Below, one piece after another: positions 1-5,235 of a DNA stretch of 5,235 bases. The DNA lies in the NCBI GenBank assembly GCA_013203195.1, contig JABMQM010000302.1, positions 1-5,235 on the forward strand. Direction: 5' to 3'. The DNA comes from Desulfobacteraceae bacterium (GTDB lineage: Bacteria > Desulfobacterota > Desulfobacteria > Desulfobacterales > UBA11574). The number at the start of each line of letters is the position of its first letter. Within the stretch, counting starts at the first letter, position 1. Position numbers and translations under genes: made by a program. The notes beneath the pieces are model-generated. The model was given only the letters and a program-made list of their open reading frames with translations. It was not told the origin of the DNA and searched no databases.

Positions 1-40
1 ACTTTAGGCACTTTAGCTCACTTTAGGCACTTCGCACTTG
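1..40. repeat. Degenerate short tandem repeat, 9-10 bp unit
   Basis: Successive units ACTTTAGGC (1-9), ACTTTAGCTC (10-19), ACTTTAGGC (20-28), then decaying units ACTTCGC (29-35) and ACTTG (36-40) are read directly. The array reaches the left edge and may be longer. It is non-coding and lies beyond the 3' end of the ferredoxin gene. I associate such arrays with intergenic repeats of Desulfobacterales genomes, but that is recollection and not proof. Confidence 0.75.
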
Positions 41-61
41 TTCAATTTGCTGGAAATCAGC

Positions 62-102
62 CCCCTTCAGGGGCAAACCAAGGCCTGGTCCTCTGGGCCA
101 GG
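62..102. terminator. Possible weak or bidirectional terminator: two hairpins after the ferredoxin gene
   Basis: CCTGGTCC (84-91) can pair with GGGCCAGG (95-102) around a 3-base loop; a second stem, CCCC (62-65) with GGGG (70-73), has a 4-base loop. The first hairpin starts 5 bases past the ferredoxin stop codon. On the minus-strand RNA its stem contains one C-A mismatch and no clear U-tract follows. On the plus-strand RNA the same position is a G-U wobble and the stem is followed by ATTCTTTA. It may therefore serve a plus-strand gene arriving from the left as well as, or instead of, the ferredoxin gene. Intrinsic termination is not clearly supported. Confidence 0.3.
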
Positions 103-107
103 ATTCT

Positions 108-362
108 TTACACCTCCACCGTAAAGATGGCAAACTCCGGGCAGATAATCTCGCAGTAGTGGCAGTTGGCACAGTCTTCCTGCTTGGTCACCTCCGGAGG
201 ATGATACCCTTTGACGTTGAATTTTTTGGAAAATTCGAGAACCTGCCGCGGGCAGAAATCGATACAGTACCCGCAGCCCTTGCAGCGGTCTTCGAGGATA
301 TGCACGATACCCTGAGAAACCTGAATCAAATCTGCATCAAGCGGAACCCGCCAGAATTCCAT
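108..362 (-). CDS. korD: Ferredoxin-type 2x[4Fe-4S] protein, probable delta (KorD-like) subunit of a 2-oxoacid:ferredoxin oxidoreductase
   Basis: This 84-residue soluble protein carries two ferredoxin cluster motifs of the form CxxCxxCxxxCP: Cys27, 30, 33, 37 with Pro38, and Cys64, 67, 70, 74 with Pro75. Each motif supplies three ligands to one [4Fe-4S] cluster and the fourth to the other. The start MEFWRVPLD, the segment NVKGYHPPEV between the motifs and the CPEFAI ending match my memory of the small subunit that passes electrons from 2-oxoacid oxidation (often 2-oxoglutarate, releasing CO2 and acyl-CoA) to ferredoxin. No signal peptide or membrane segment is seen, so it should be cytoplasmic. 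The ATG at 362 is supported by GGAG nine bases upstream; the stop is TAA at 108-110. Catalytic subunits (KorA/B/C-like) would be expected past the left edge, at least 107 bases away. A stand-alone polyferredoxin is the alternative; the exact substrate cannot be told. Confidence 0.9.
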   Translation of the reverse strand: MEFWRVPLDADLIQVSQGIVHILEDRCKGCGYCIDFCPRQVLEFSKKFNVKGYHPPEVTKQEDCANCHYCEIICPEFAIFTVEV

Positions 363-371
363 AGGTTATTT

Positions 372-375
372 CTCC
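372..375 (-). promoter_or_regulatory. Ribosome binding site of the ferredoxin gene
   Basis: On the minus strand GGAG (inside TGGAGAA) lies nine bases before the ATG at 362-360. This is close to ideal spacing and fixes the start of the ferredoxin. Confidence 0.75.
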
Positions 376-411
376 AATGATAAAGTTTGATGGCGAACCT
401 TAAAGCGGCAT

Positions 412-441
412 TTAATAATACATTTAACGAGTACCTGTCAA
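412..441 (-). promoter_or_regulatory. Probable sigma-70 type promoter for the ferredoxin gene
   Basis: Read on the minus strand, a perfect TTGACA box occupies 441-436. A -10 candidate TATTAA lies at 417-412 with an 18-base spacer, and an overlapping TATTAT at 420-415 has a 15-base spacer. Either would start transcription roughly 30 to 45 bases before the Shine-Dalgarno sequence at 375-372, in the correct orientation. The -35 match is strong and the -10 choice is uncertain. Confidence 0.55.
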
Positions 442-450
442 TTGTTAAAT
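422..450. promoter_or_regulatory. Candidate operator: perfect 7-bp inverted repeat over the -35 box
   Basis: ATTTAAC (422-428) and GTTAAAT (444-450) are perfect inverted copies separated by 15 bases, so their centres are 22 bp apart, about two helical turns. The TTGACA box (436-441) lies between them. This is the geometry expected of a site for a dimeric regulator acting on the ferredoxin promoter. AT-rich 7-mers can pair by chance, and no known regulator consensus was recognised. Confidence 0.35.
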
Positions 451-472
451 CAACGGGCATTCCAAATAACAG

Positions 473-503
473 AGACACCCCCCGATTTTTTAAGAGGGTG
501 TCT
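473..503. repeat. Inverted repeat able to form a stem-loop (AGACACCC / GGGTGTCT)
   Basis: AGACACCC (473-480) and GGGTGTCT (496-503) are perfect inverted copies around a 15-base loop containing a six-T run. With a two-base bulge the arms extend outward through ACAG (469-472) and GT (504-505). It sits mid-way between the divergent genes. Neither strand has a U-tract directly after the stem, so it is not a typical terminator. It could be a regulator site or the relic of a small mobile element. Confidence 0.5.
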
Positions 504-596
504 GTAAATTCTTTCATCGAACTGAAATTCCCTGCAAAAAGCTGCAGAGAAGGCGCGCCCTGTGACAGTGTGACTCCTGGACGTTACTTATTATTT

Positions 597-610
597 GTCA
601 TTGGTCATTG
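597..610 (+). repeat. Perfect 7-bp tandem repeat GTCATTG x2
   Basis: GTCATTG is repeated head to tail at 597-603 and 604-610, within TTTGTCATTGGTCATTGATTT. Similar GTCATTG/CAATGAC-rich strings are, from memory, dispersed intergenic filler in many environmental proteobacterial genomes. It also overlaps the only -35-like strings upstream of the synthase gene, so a regulatory role cannot be ruled out. Confidence 0.6.
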
Positions 611-696
611 ATTTACCGCTATTGTTTTTTTTATCGAACTATTATAGGACTATGGAAGTAACTGAAACGGAGAGCTGCGCTTGACGAGCACTTTGT

Positions 697-771
697 TTGA
701 GGAGCGTCCTGTCGGACTTAAAAAAGATTGAAAAATTTATGAGCAAAACAAATTTCGATAACAACGCCATG
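697..771 (+). promoter_or_regulatory. Ambiguous translation start region of the synthase gene
   Basis: The open frame begins after an in-frame TGA at 682-684. In-frame start candidates are TTG 697-699, ATG 739-741 and ATG 769-771. The only strong Shine-Dalgarno-like string, GAGGAG (699-704), is too far from ATG 739 (34 bases) and has no ATG, GTG or TTG at proper spacing; an in-frame CTG at 709 lies only four bases after it. ATG 739 is preceded by an A-rich, unstructured stretch. The KS fold begins at residue 15 counted from 739, so either ATG gives a complete domain. ATG 739 was chosen as the longest conventional start. Confidence 0.5.
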
Positions 772-3700
772 ATAAAAAGAGAACCGATTGCCGTGGTCGG
801 GATGGCCGGCATTTTCCCTAAAGCTCCTGACCTGGATATATTCTGGCAAAATATTGTTAACAAAATCGATGCTACCTGCGAGGTTCCCCCCAACCGCTGG
901 ATCGTCGAGCCGGATGCGATCTACGATGCTGATCCCGGACCGGACAAAACCTTTTCAAAACGTGCTTGCCTGATCCATGATTTTGAATTTGACCCTGACG
1001 GATTTGAGATTGACGCAAAGCTTTTACAGGCGCTGGATCCGCTTTATCATATTGTTCTGCATACCGGCCGGGAAGCTTTATCAAGTTGCAAAGCCACCGC
1101 CTTAAATAAAAAAAACACCGGGGTTGTTCTGGCTGCCATTGCCCTCCCGACTGATGGTTCATCTTTTATCACCAGACAAATTTTGGGTGCTTCTTTTGAA
1201 GAGAAACTATTCGGTAATATTGGCGTAGAAAACATTGAGCACCTTTCCAGGGAGCAGTATCTGGCCGGCAAGGTCACCAGCCTTCCCGGTGCTATTCTGG
1301 CTGAAGGGTTGGGTCTCGGGGGCGGAAGCTATACCCTAGATGCGGCCTGTGCCTCATCTTTGTACGCGGTTAAACTTGCCTGTGATGAACTCTGGAGCGG
1401 CCGTGCCGACGCCATGATAGCCGGAGGGGTTTCCAGACCGGAATGTCTTTATACTCAGGTCGGTTTCAGCCAGTTGCAGGCTTTATCTCCTTCAGGCCGA
1501 TGCGCTCCGTTTGATGCCGGCGCAGACGGCCTGGTTGTGGGAGAAGGGGCCGGCATGCTCGTTTTAAAACGGCTCGACGATGCCTTACGCCACCAAGACA
1601 ATATTTGTGCTTTGATCCCGGGAATCGGCCTTTCCAATGATATTCGCGGCAACTTGCTGGCCCCGGACAGTGAAGGCCAGGTACGGTCCATGCGCAGTGC
1701 TTATACCGCCGCCGGCTGGACACCCCATGACATCGACCTGATTGAATGCCATGGCACCGGCACACCGGTAGGGGATGCGGTGGAACTGCAAAGCTTGAAA
1801 AACCTATGGGGCCCATCCGGCTGGACTGCGGAGCAATGTGCCATCGGATCCGTCAAATCAATGATCGGCCATCTTTTGACAGGGGCCGGTGCCGCCGGAA
1901 TGATCAAGACCCTTTTAGCATTCAAACACCGGACACTGCCGCCGTCACTTCACTTTAAGCAGGCACCGCAAAAAAGCCCGCTTAGCAACAGCCCTTTTCG
2001 GGTACAGACCCGCGCGGAAAAATGGATGCGAAGAGCAAACGATGACCCGCTGCGTGCGGCGGTGAGCGGATTTGGATTCGGGGGAATAAACGCCCACCTG
2101 CTTTTTGAAGAATGGAACCCGGAAATTGAAAAATGTCGATTGACGATCACAGAGCATCGTTCAGCGGCCGTGGAGCGTCAAGCTCCCATCGACCTGCCCT
2201 CTTCTGAAATTGTACCTGTTGCCCTTGTCGGCCTGGCAACTCATTTTGGTTCTTTAACGAATTTGCAAGAATTTAAGGAGGCTATTTTCAGAGGTGATTC
2301 GATTATCGGAAAGCGTCCGCTAAACCGCTGGAAAGGTTCCGATAATATTGCTGAAAAGCACCTGGGGCTGCCGCTTTTAAACGGTGGATATATAGATGAT
2401 CTTTTACTCGACACCACCGCCTTTCGCATACTCCCTGCGGAAATCCCTGATATCCTCCTGCAACAGCTTCTGATGCTGAAAGTCGCTGCCGATGCCATGG
2501 AGGATGCAGGGCTTCCACAAAGAGAGGAGCGCCCGCGCATGGGTGTTATCATTGGCATGGAATTTGATTTTGAAGCCACTGATTTCCACCTGCGCTGGAA
2601 CCTGTATAATTTGGTTCAAAAATGGAGCAAAGCAAAAGGCTTTGACCTTGATGATCAAGCAGCAGCCGCATGGCTTGAATCGCTGAGAGACTCCTGCGGT
2701 CCGCCCCTGACAGCCACTCGAACGGTTGGTGCCCTGGGAGGAATTGTTGCCAGCAGGCTTGCCAGGGAATTTCGTTTCGGAGGTCCCAGTTTCGGCGTCT
2801 CCTGTGATGCGGCTTCCGGCCTGAAAGCTCTTGAAATCGGGGTCAGGTCTTTGCAGCAAAATGAAACCGACGCGGTTCTGGCAGGCGCAATAGATCTTTG
2901 CGGTGATGTGCGCAGTGTCATCTCTGCCAACAGCATAAGGCCATTTACCAAAAGAGAGGAAACGCGCCCATTTGATCAGTCGGCCGACGGGACCCTGCCG
3001 GGTGAAGGTGCTGCGGCAGTTGTTCTCAAAAGGCTTGACCAGGCCGTAAAAGACGGCGACAGAATATATGCTGTTATTAAAGGGATCGGAAATGCGAGCG
3101 GAGGCGGCATTGGCCGCAACTCTCCTTCCAAAGAGGCTTATCTTCTTTCCCTGCAACGGTCCTTTCAGGATGCCGGCCTGGCTCCATCAGCGGTCAGCTT
3201 TGTTGAGACCCACGGCAGCGGCGACCCCGCGGAAGACCGGATGGAAGCAGAAGTCCTTAACAGCTTCTTTGCACAAAACCTTGAGCCGTGTGCCGTCGGA
3301 TCCCTAAAACCAAATCTGGGACATGCGGGGGCTGCCTCCGGACTGGCCTCACTAATCAAAACCAGTCTTTGCCTATACCAGGAGATAATTCCTCCTCTGA
3401 AAAATTTTGTCAAACCCGCGCACCAAATTCGGTCCGGCAGCGCCTTGCATATACCTGCTTTCCCGCAGTACTGGTTGAGAAACAGACAAGACGGGCCTCG
3501 CAGGGCCTGTACCAGCGCCGTGACCCCTGACGGCAACTGTATGCATGTTATCCTCGAGGGTTTTGAATATGAATCCGTTGAGCTTATACCGGAGAAGGTC
3601 GCCGCAGAAAGAATAAATCCCCTGGGATTAAAACCTGTGGGACTTTTCGTGCTGGAAGGAGAACGTAGAAGCGACCTGCTGGAGAACCTTGAGGCCCTTG

Positions 3701-5235
3701 CGACGCATATTAAAAACATAATGAATGCACCCGGCCCGCATTCATCTTTTGAAAAATCCGACCCGGGAAATAATGCAAAGATCGATTTTGCCGCTTTTTC
3801 CTGGTATCAAAAAAACAAATTTGATCCAGCCAAAAAAAATGCGCTCTCCATAGTAGCAGGCGATTTTGCACAACTGGAAAAATATATTTTCGAAGCTCGC
3901 CAAGCAGTTGTATCCGCAACAGCCTGCAGCATGAACGGGCCGGGCGGAGTATGTTACACCCCCGCTCCCCTGGGGCCCCACACTGAAGTAGCATTTGTCT
4001 TTCCCGGCTCCGGCAACCATTTCGTTGGAATGGGCCGCGGCCTGGGTGTCCGCTGGCCGGAAATTCTGCGTAAAATGGACGCGCAAACCGGACACTTAAA
4101 GACTCAACTTATTCCCGAATGTTATGTCCCGTGGGGGACGGCATGGATGCCGGGATGGGAAAATGCAGCCCTTGAAAAGATTGCTTCCGACCCTCTGCAC
4201 ATGATTTTCGGCCAGGTCGTACACGGGTGTGTTGTCGCCGACCTTGTGGGCGGCTTCGGTTTGAAACCCTCGGCGGTTATCGGCTACAGCCTGGGTGAAT
4301 CCGCCGGGCTCTTTGCACTGGGTGCCTGGCCCGACCGCGGCGAGATGTTAAAACGTATGAGTGCAACCGATCTGTTTTCCAGGCAGCTGGCCGGACCCTG
4401 TCGTGCCGCTCGTAAAGCCTGGAATATACCGTTGCATGAAGAAGTGAACTGGTGCGCGGCTGCCGTGAACCGGCCCTCTGCTGCGGTACAAAAGGTAATC
4501 GACACGTTACCCTTTGCCCGGCTGCTGATCGTCAATACCCCTGATCAGTGTGTCATCGGCGGTCGTAAAGATCAGATTGAAGCTGTTATCAAAGAACTTG
4601 AATGTGAAGCCGTCTTTTTAGAAGGCGTGGTCACGGTGCACTGCGATGCCGTCGATCCGGTGGCGGATGCTTACAGACAGCTGCACGTTTTTCCGGTCAC
4701 ACCCCCCGAAGGTATTCGCTTTTACAGTTGTGCCCTGGGCCGTTCCTATGAACTGAGCAGCGCCGGCGCCGCTGATTCCATTTTAAAACAGGCAGCTTCG
4801 GGTTTTGATTTTCCGGCCCTGATCAAGCAAGCCTATCAAGACGGCATCCGCATTTTTCTGGAAATGGGGCCACATGCGTCCTGTACCGGAATGATCAACA
4901 GCATCCTCGACAATCAGCCCCACCTGGCGGTTTCCGCCAGTGTTAGAGGTGAAGACGAAGTTCTGACGATTTTCAAATTTCTGGGCACTCTGATTGCACA
5001 TAAGGTGCCGGTCGAACTTGACAAACTCTACCCAAGCGTTTCACCGGCTTTCAGCAGCACTGAAACTTCAAAAGAAAAATCCGTACAACTAATCAGGCGG
5101 ATTGTAGGCGGCCAGGCACCATCCCCGGCCCTGCCGGAGCAGGGATCAGGGGCCAGGGAGCAGGGGTCAGCCGCCTACGCAGCGCTACGTAGTGCAAAGG
5201 AGGTCAGAGAAGAAAAACTTTCAGAGCGCGATACC
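739..5235 (+). CDS. Multidomain iterative PKS / PUFA-type (secondary lipid) synthase subunit, KS-KS(CLF)-AT, 3' end beyond the window
   Basis: One frame stays open for 1,499 codons to the window edge. Domain order: KS1 (residues ~15-458), KS2/chain-length-factor-like (~490-941), linker (942-1082), AT (~1083-1434), low-complexity linker (1435-1499). No signal peptide or membrane segment is seen; it should be a cytoplasmic megasynthase subunit elongating ACP-bound chains with malonyl units. KS1 followed by a Cys-less KS and an AT recalls PfaC, myxobacterial Pfa3 and thraustochytrid subunit B (KS-CLF-AT), and the AT resembles the PfaB type. No KR, ACP, DH or ER is present in this part, so dehydratase or other domains and a PfaD-like enoyl reductase are expected downstream. 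The product could be a polyunsaturated fatty acid, hydroxy fatty acid or glycolipid chain and cannot be told. The family call is firm; the exact subunit type is not. Confidence 0.93.
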   Translation, partial: MSKTNFDNNAMIKREPIAVVGMAGIFPKAPDLDIFWQNIVNKIDATCEVPPNRWIVEPDAIYDADPGPDKTFSKRACLIHDFEFDPDGFEIDAKLLQALDPLYHIVLHTGREALSSCKATALNKKNTGVVLAAIALPTDGSSFITRQILGASFEEKLFGNIGVENIEHLSREQYLAGKVTSLPGAILAEGLGLGGGSYTLDAACASSLYAVKLACDELWSGRADAMIAGGVSRPECLYTQVGFSQLQALSPSGRCAPFDAGADGLVVGEGAGMLVLKRLDDALRHQDNICALIPGIGLSNDIRGNLLAPDSEGQVRSMRSAYTAAGWTPHDIDLIECHGTGTPVGDAVELQSLKNLWGPSGWTAEQCAIGSVKSMIGHLLTGAGAAGMIKTLLAFKHRTLPPSLHFKQAPQKSPLSNSPFRVQTRAEKWMRRANDDPLRAAVSGFGFGGINAHLLFEEWNPEIEKCRLTITEHRSAAVERQAPIDLPSSEIVPVALVGLATHFGSLTNLQEFKEAIFRGDSIIGKRPLNRWKGSDNIAEKHLGLPLLNGGYIDDLLLDTTAFRILPAEIPDILLQQLLMLKVAADAMEDAGLPQREERPRMGVIIGMEFDFEATDFHLRWNLYNLVQKWSKAKGFDLDDQAAAAWLESLRDSCGPPLTATRTVGALGGIVASRLAREFRFGGPSFGVSCDAASGLKALEIGVRSLQQNETDAVLAGAIDLCGDVRSVISANSIRPFTKREETRPFDQSADGTLPGEGAAAVVLKRLDQAVKDGDRIYAVIKGIGNASGGGIGRNSPSKEAYLLSLQRSFQDAGLAPSAVSFVETHGSGDPAEDRMEAEVLNSFFAQNLEPCAVGSLKPNLGHAGAASGLASLIKTSLCLYQEIIPPLKNFVKPAHQIRSGSALHIPAFPQYWLRNRQDGPRRACTSAVTPDGNCMHVILEGFEYESVELIPEKVAAERINPLGLKPVGLFVLEGERRSDLLENLEALATHIKNIMNAPGPHSSFEKSDPGNNAKIDFAAFSWYQKNKFDPAKKNALSIVAGDFAQLEKYIFEARQAVVSATACSMNGPGGVCYTPAPLGPHTEVAFVFPGSGNHFVGMGRGLGVRWPEILRKMDAQTGHLKTQLIPECYVPWGTAWMPGWENAALEKIASDPLHMIFGQVVHGCVVADLVGGFGLKPSAVIGYSLGESAGLFALGAWPDRGEMLKRMSATDLFSRQLAGPCRAARKAWNIPLHEEVNWCAAAVNRPSAAVQKVIDTLPFARLLIVNTPDQCVIGGRKDQIEAVIKELECEAVFLEGVVTVHCDAVDPVADAYRQLHVFPVTPPEGIRFYSCALGRSYELSSAGAADSILKQAASGFDFPALIKQAYQDGIRIFLEMGPHASCTGMINSILDNQPHLAVSASVRGEDEVLTIFKFLGTLIAHKVPVELDKLYPSVSPAFSSTETSKEKSVQLIRRIVGGQAPSPALPEQGSGAREQGSAAYAALRSAKEVREEKLSERDT
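781..2112 (+). other. Domain KS1: catalytically complete ketosynthase
   Basis: The domain opens with EPIAVVGMAGIFP and closes with the glycine motif SGFGFGGINAH. The nucleophile is Cys204 in LDAACASSL; the two histidines are His338 in ECHGTGTPVGD and His378 in SVKSMIGH, with Lys373 also kept. Spacings of 134 and 40 residues are those of active type I ketosynthases. The usual MDPQ motif is replaced by ALDPLYH (residues 98-104), a form I associate with the Pfa/Hgl lipid-synthase branch and not with modular antibiotic PKSs. It should carry out the decarboxylative Claisen condensation. Confidence 0.92.
2206..3561 (+). other. Domain KS2: ketosynthase-like, nucleophile lost, chain-length-factor type
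   Basis: It opens with IVPVALVGLATHFG. The region equivalent to the active site reads FGGPSFGVSCDAASGLKAL. Aligned without gaps to GPSxxxDTACSSSL, Ala691 takes the place of the nucleophilic Cys; Cys689 and Ser693 flank it. His825 (THGSGD) lies 134 residues on, the same spacing as Cys204 to His338 in KS1, and His862 (SLKPNLGH) and Lys857 are kept. GTGTPVGD has become GSGDPAED, and the C-terminal glycine motif has decayed to TPDGNCMH. The domain has diverged in its active site but keeps the fold, as expected for a partner subunit shaping the cavity of KS1. Confidence 0.85.
3985..5040 (+). other. Domain AT: acyltransferase with an atypical active site
   Basis: The start VAFVFPGSGNHFVGMGR and the end LEMGPHASCTGMI mark a full FabD-like fold of about 350 residues. 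The nucleophile is Ser1184 in GYSLGES and the catalytic His is probably His1301 in VTVHCDAVDP. Three usual features are changed: the oxyanion GQG is GSG (Ser1091), GHS is GYS (Tyr1183), and the Arg expected 25 residues after the serine, which holds the malonyl carboxylate, is Ala1209 (Arg1200 and Arg1206 are nearby). The GSGNH and W..R..M..R pattern is, from memory, that of PfaB-type ATs. Substrate may be an acyl and not a malonyl group. Confidence 0.85.
5136..5170 (+). repeat. Imperfect direct repeat inside the coding linker (period 21 bp)
   Basis: GGAGCAGGGATCAG (5136-5149) and GGAGCAGGGGTCAG (5157-5170) differ at one base and lie 21 bases apart, exactly seven codons, giving EQGSGAR then EQGSAAY. 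The CAGGGATCAGGGGCCAGGG-type composition differs from the surrounding coding DNA and looks like an intergenic-style repeat absorbed in frame into the linker. That origin is inference. Confidence 0.55.
5175..5192. repeat. Imperfect 18-bp palindrome in the linker
   Basis: CTACGCAGCGCTACGTAG equals its reverse complement except for one mirrored pair of positions, and is centred on AGCGCT. It follows directly on the EQGS repeat and encodes AYAALRS. It may be part of the same inserted repeat unit. Confidence 0.45.

Larger units (their letters stand above)
363..738. other. Divergent intergenic region between the ferredoxin and synthase genes
   Basis: No convincing gene is found here; short open frames on both strands have no recognisable protein motif. 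The left part holds the ferredoxin promoter and a possible operator, and the centre holds an inverted repeat (473-503). A TGTGAC direct repeat sits at 561-566 and 569-574, and a GTCATTG tandem at 597-610. For the plus-strand synthase no clear promoter emerges. Weak pairs are TTGTCA (595-600) with TATTGT (620-625, 19-base spacer) and TTGATT (608-613) with TTATCG (631-636, 17-base spacer). A T-run at 625-632 is followed by the AT-rich stretch CTATTATAGG. No sigma-54 GG/GC pair was recognised. Confidence 0.6.
5041..5235 (+). other. Low-complexity interdomain linker after the AT
   Basis: Residues 1435-1499 are rich in Ser, Ala, Pro, Gly, Glu and Lys, with no recognisable fold, and include a duplicated EQGS motif. 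This is what a flexible tether between megasynthase domains looks like, so at least one further domain should follow past the right edge. No ACP signature (a GxDSL-type serine motif) is present before the edge. Confidence 0.65.

Noticed and set aside
469..520. End of an insertion sequence, suggested by the string GAAAGAATTTACAGACACCC on the minus strand
   Set aside because: There is no transposase fragment, no partner terminal repeat and no target duplication in the window.
561..574. TGTGAC direct repeat as a CRP/FNR-family binding site
   Set aside because: The half-sites are in direct and not inverted orientation, and no TCACA partner is at the right spacing.
387..611. Open frame of 74 codons on the plus strand, and a 63-codon frame at 326-517 on the minus strand, as possible small proteins
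   Set aside because: No recognisable motif, no good Shine-Dalgarno sequence. The first covers the ferredoxin promoter and the inverted repeats; the second overlaps the start of the ferredoxin gene on the same strand.
682..684. In-frame TGA before the synthase read as selenocysteine or a sequencing error, making a longer N-terminus
   Set aside because: The KS1 fold is complete without it, the upstream segment encodes nothing recognisable, and no SECIS-like hairpin is evident just after the TGA.
1110..1116. A_AAA_AAC slippery heptamer in frame, with similar A-runs at 3810-3816 and 3834-3840, suggesting programmed -1 frameshifting
   Set aside because: At the first site a -1 slip reaches a stop (TGA 1152-1154) after about a dozen codons, in the middle of a well-conserved KS1. 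The zero frame codes continuously for known domains, so these are Lys/Asn-rich codons.
2404..3156. 250-codon open frame on the minus strand opposite KS2
   Set aside because: It lies wholly antisense to the conserved KS2 domain; its translation has no coherent domain, so it is a shadow of the coding strand's codon bias.
5041..5235. Acyl carrier protein domain after the AT
   Set aside because: No GxDS-type phosphopantetheine attachment motif or ACP-like helices are seen; the stretch is low complexity.

Overview
The window holds two genes transcribed away from each other: a small 4Fe-4S ferredoxin-type subunit on the minus strand near the left edge, and the first 1,499 codons of a very large multidomain ketosynthase protein on the plus strand that runs off the right edge without a stop codon. 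About 375 bases of visibly AT-richer DNA lie between them. No tRNA, rRNA, CRISPR array or transposase was seen.

Organism: probably an anaerobic bacterium, most likely a sulfate-reducing member of the Desulfobacterota (Desulfobacterales type). This is inference. It rests on the KorD-like ferredoxin of 2-oxoacid:ferredoxin oxidoreductases, the Pfa-like multidomain synthase known from such genomes, and short tandem intergenic repeats (ACTTTAGGC units, GTCATTG units) of a kind I associate with that group. No taxonomic marker gene is present.

Layout: 1-40, degenerate 9-10 bp tandem repeat; 62-102, two small hairpins after the ferredoxin gene; 108-362 (minus), ferredoxin with a good Shine-Dalgarno sequence and a plausible sigma-70 promoter (TTGACA box at 436-441) overlapped by a perfect ATTTAAC/GTTAAAT inverted repeat; 363-738, intergenic region with a second inverted repeat (473-503), a GTCATTG tandem repeat (597-610) and a poorly defined start region for the large gene; 739-5235 (plus), synthase with the order KS1 - KS2 (chain-length-factor-like) - AT - low-complexity linker.

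The large protein looks like a subunit of an iterative polyunsaturated-fatty-acid or 'secondary lipid' synthase (PfaC/PfaB/HglD-type relatives). KS1 keeps the Cys-His-His triad. KS2 keeps both His positions and the spacing but has Ala where the nucleophilic Cys should be, as expected of a chain-length-factor partner. The AT keeps the Ser-His dyad but lacks several residues used by malonyl transferases. No ACP, KR, DH or ER domain is visible, so those functions must lie downstream in the same polypeptide or in neighbouring genes. The ferredoxin is probably part of a separate oxidoreductase operon continuing past the left edge; nothing in the sequence ties it to lipid synthesis.
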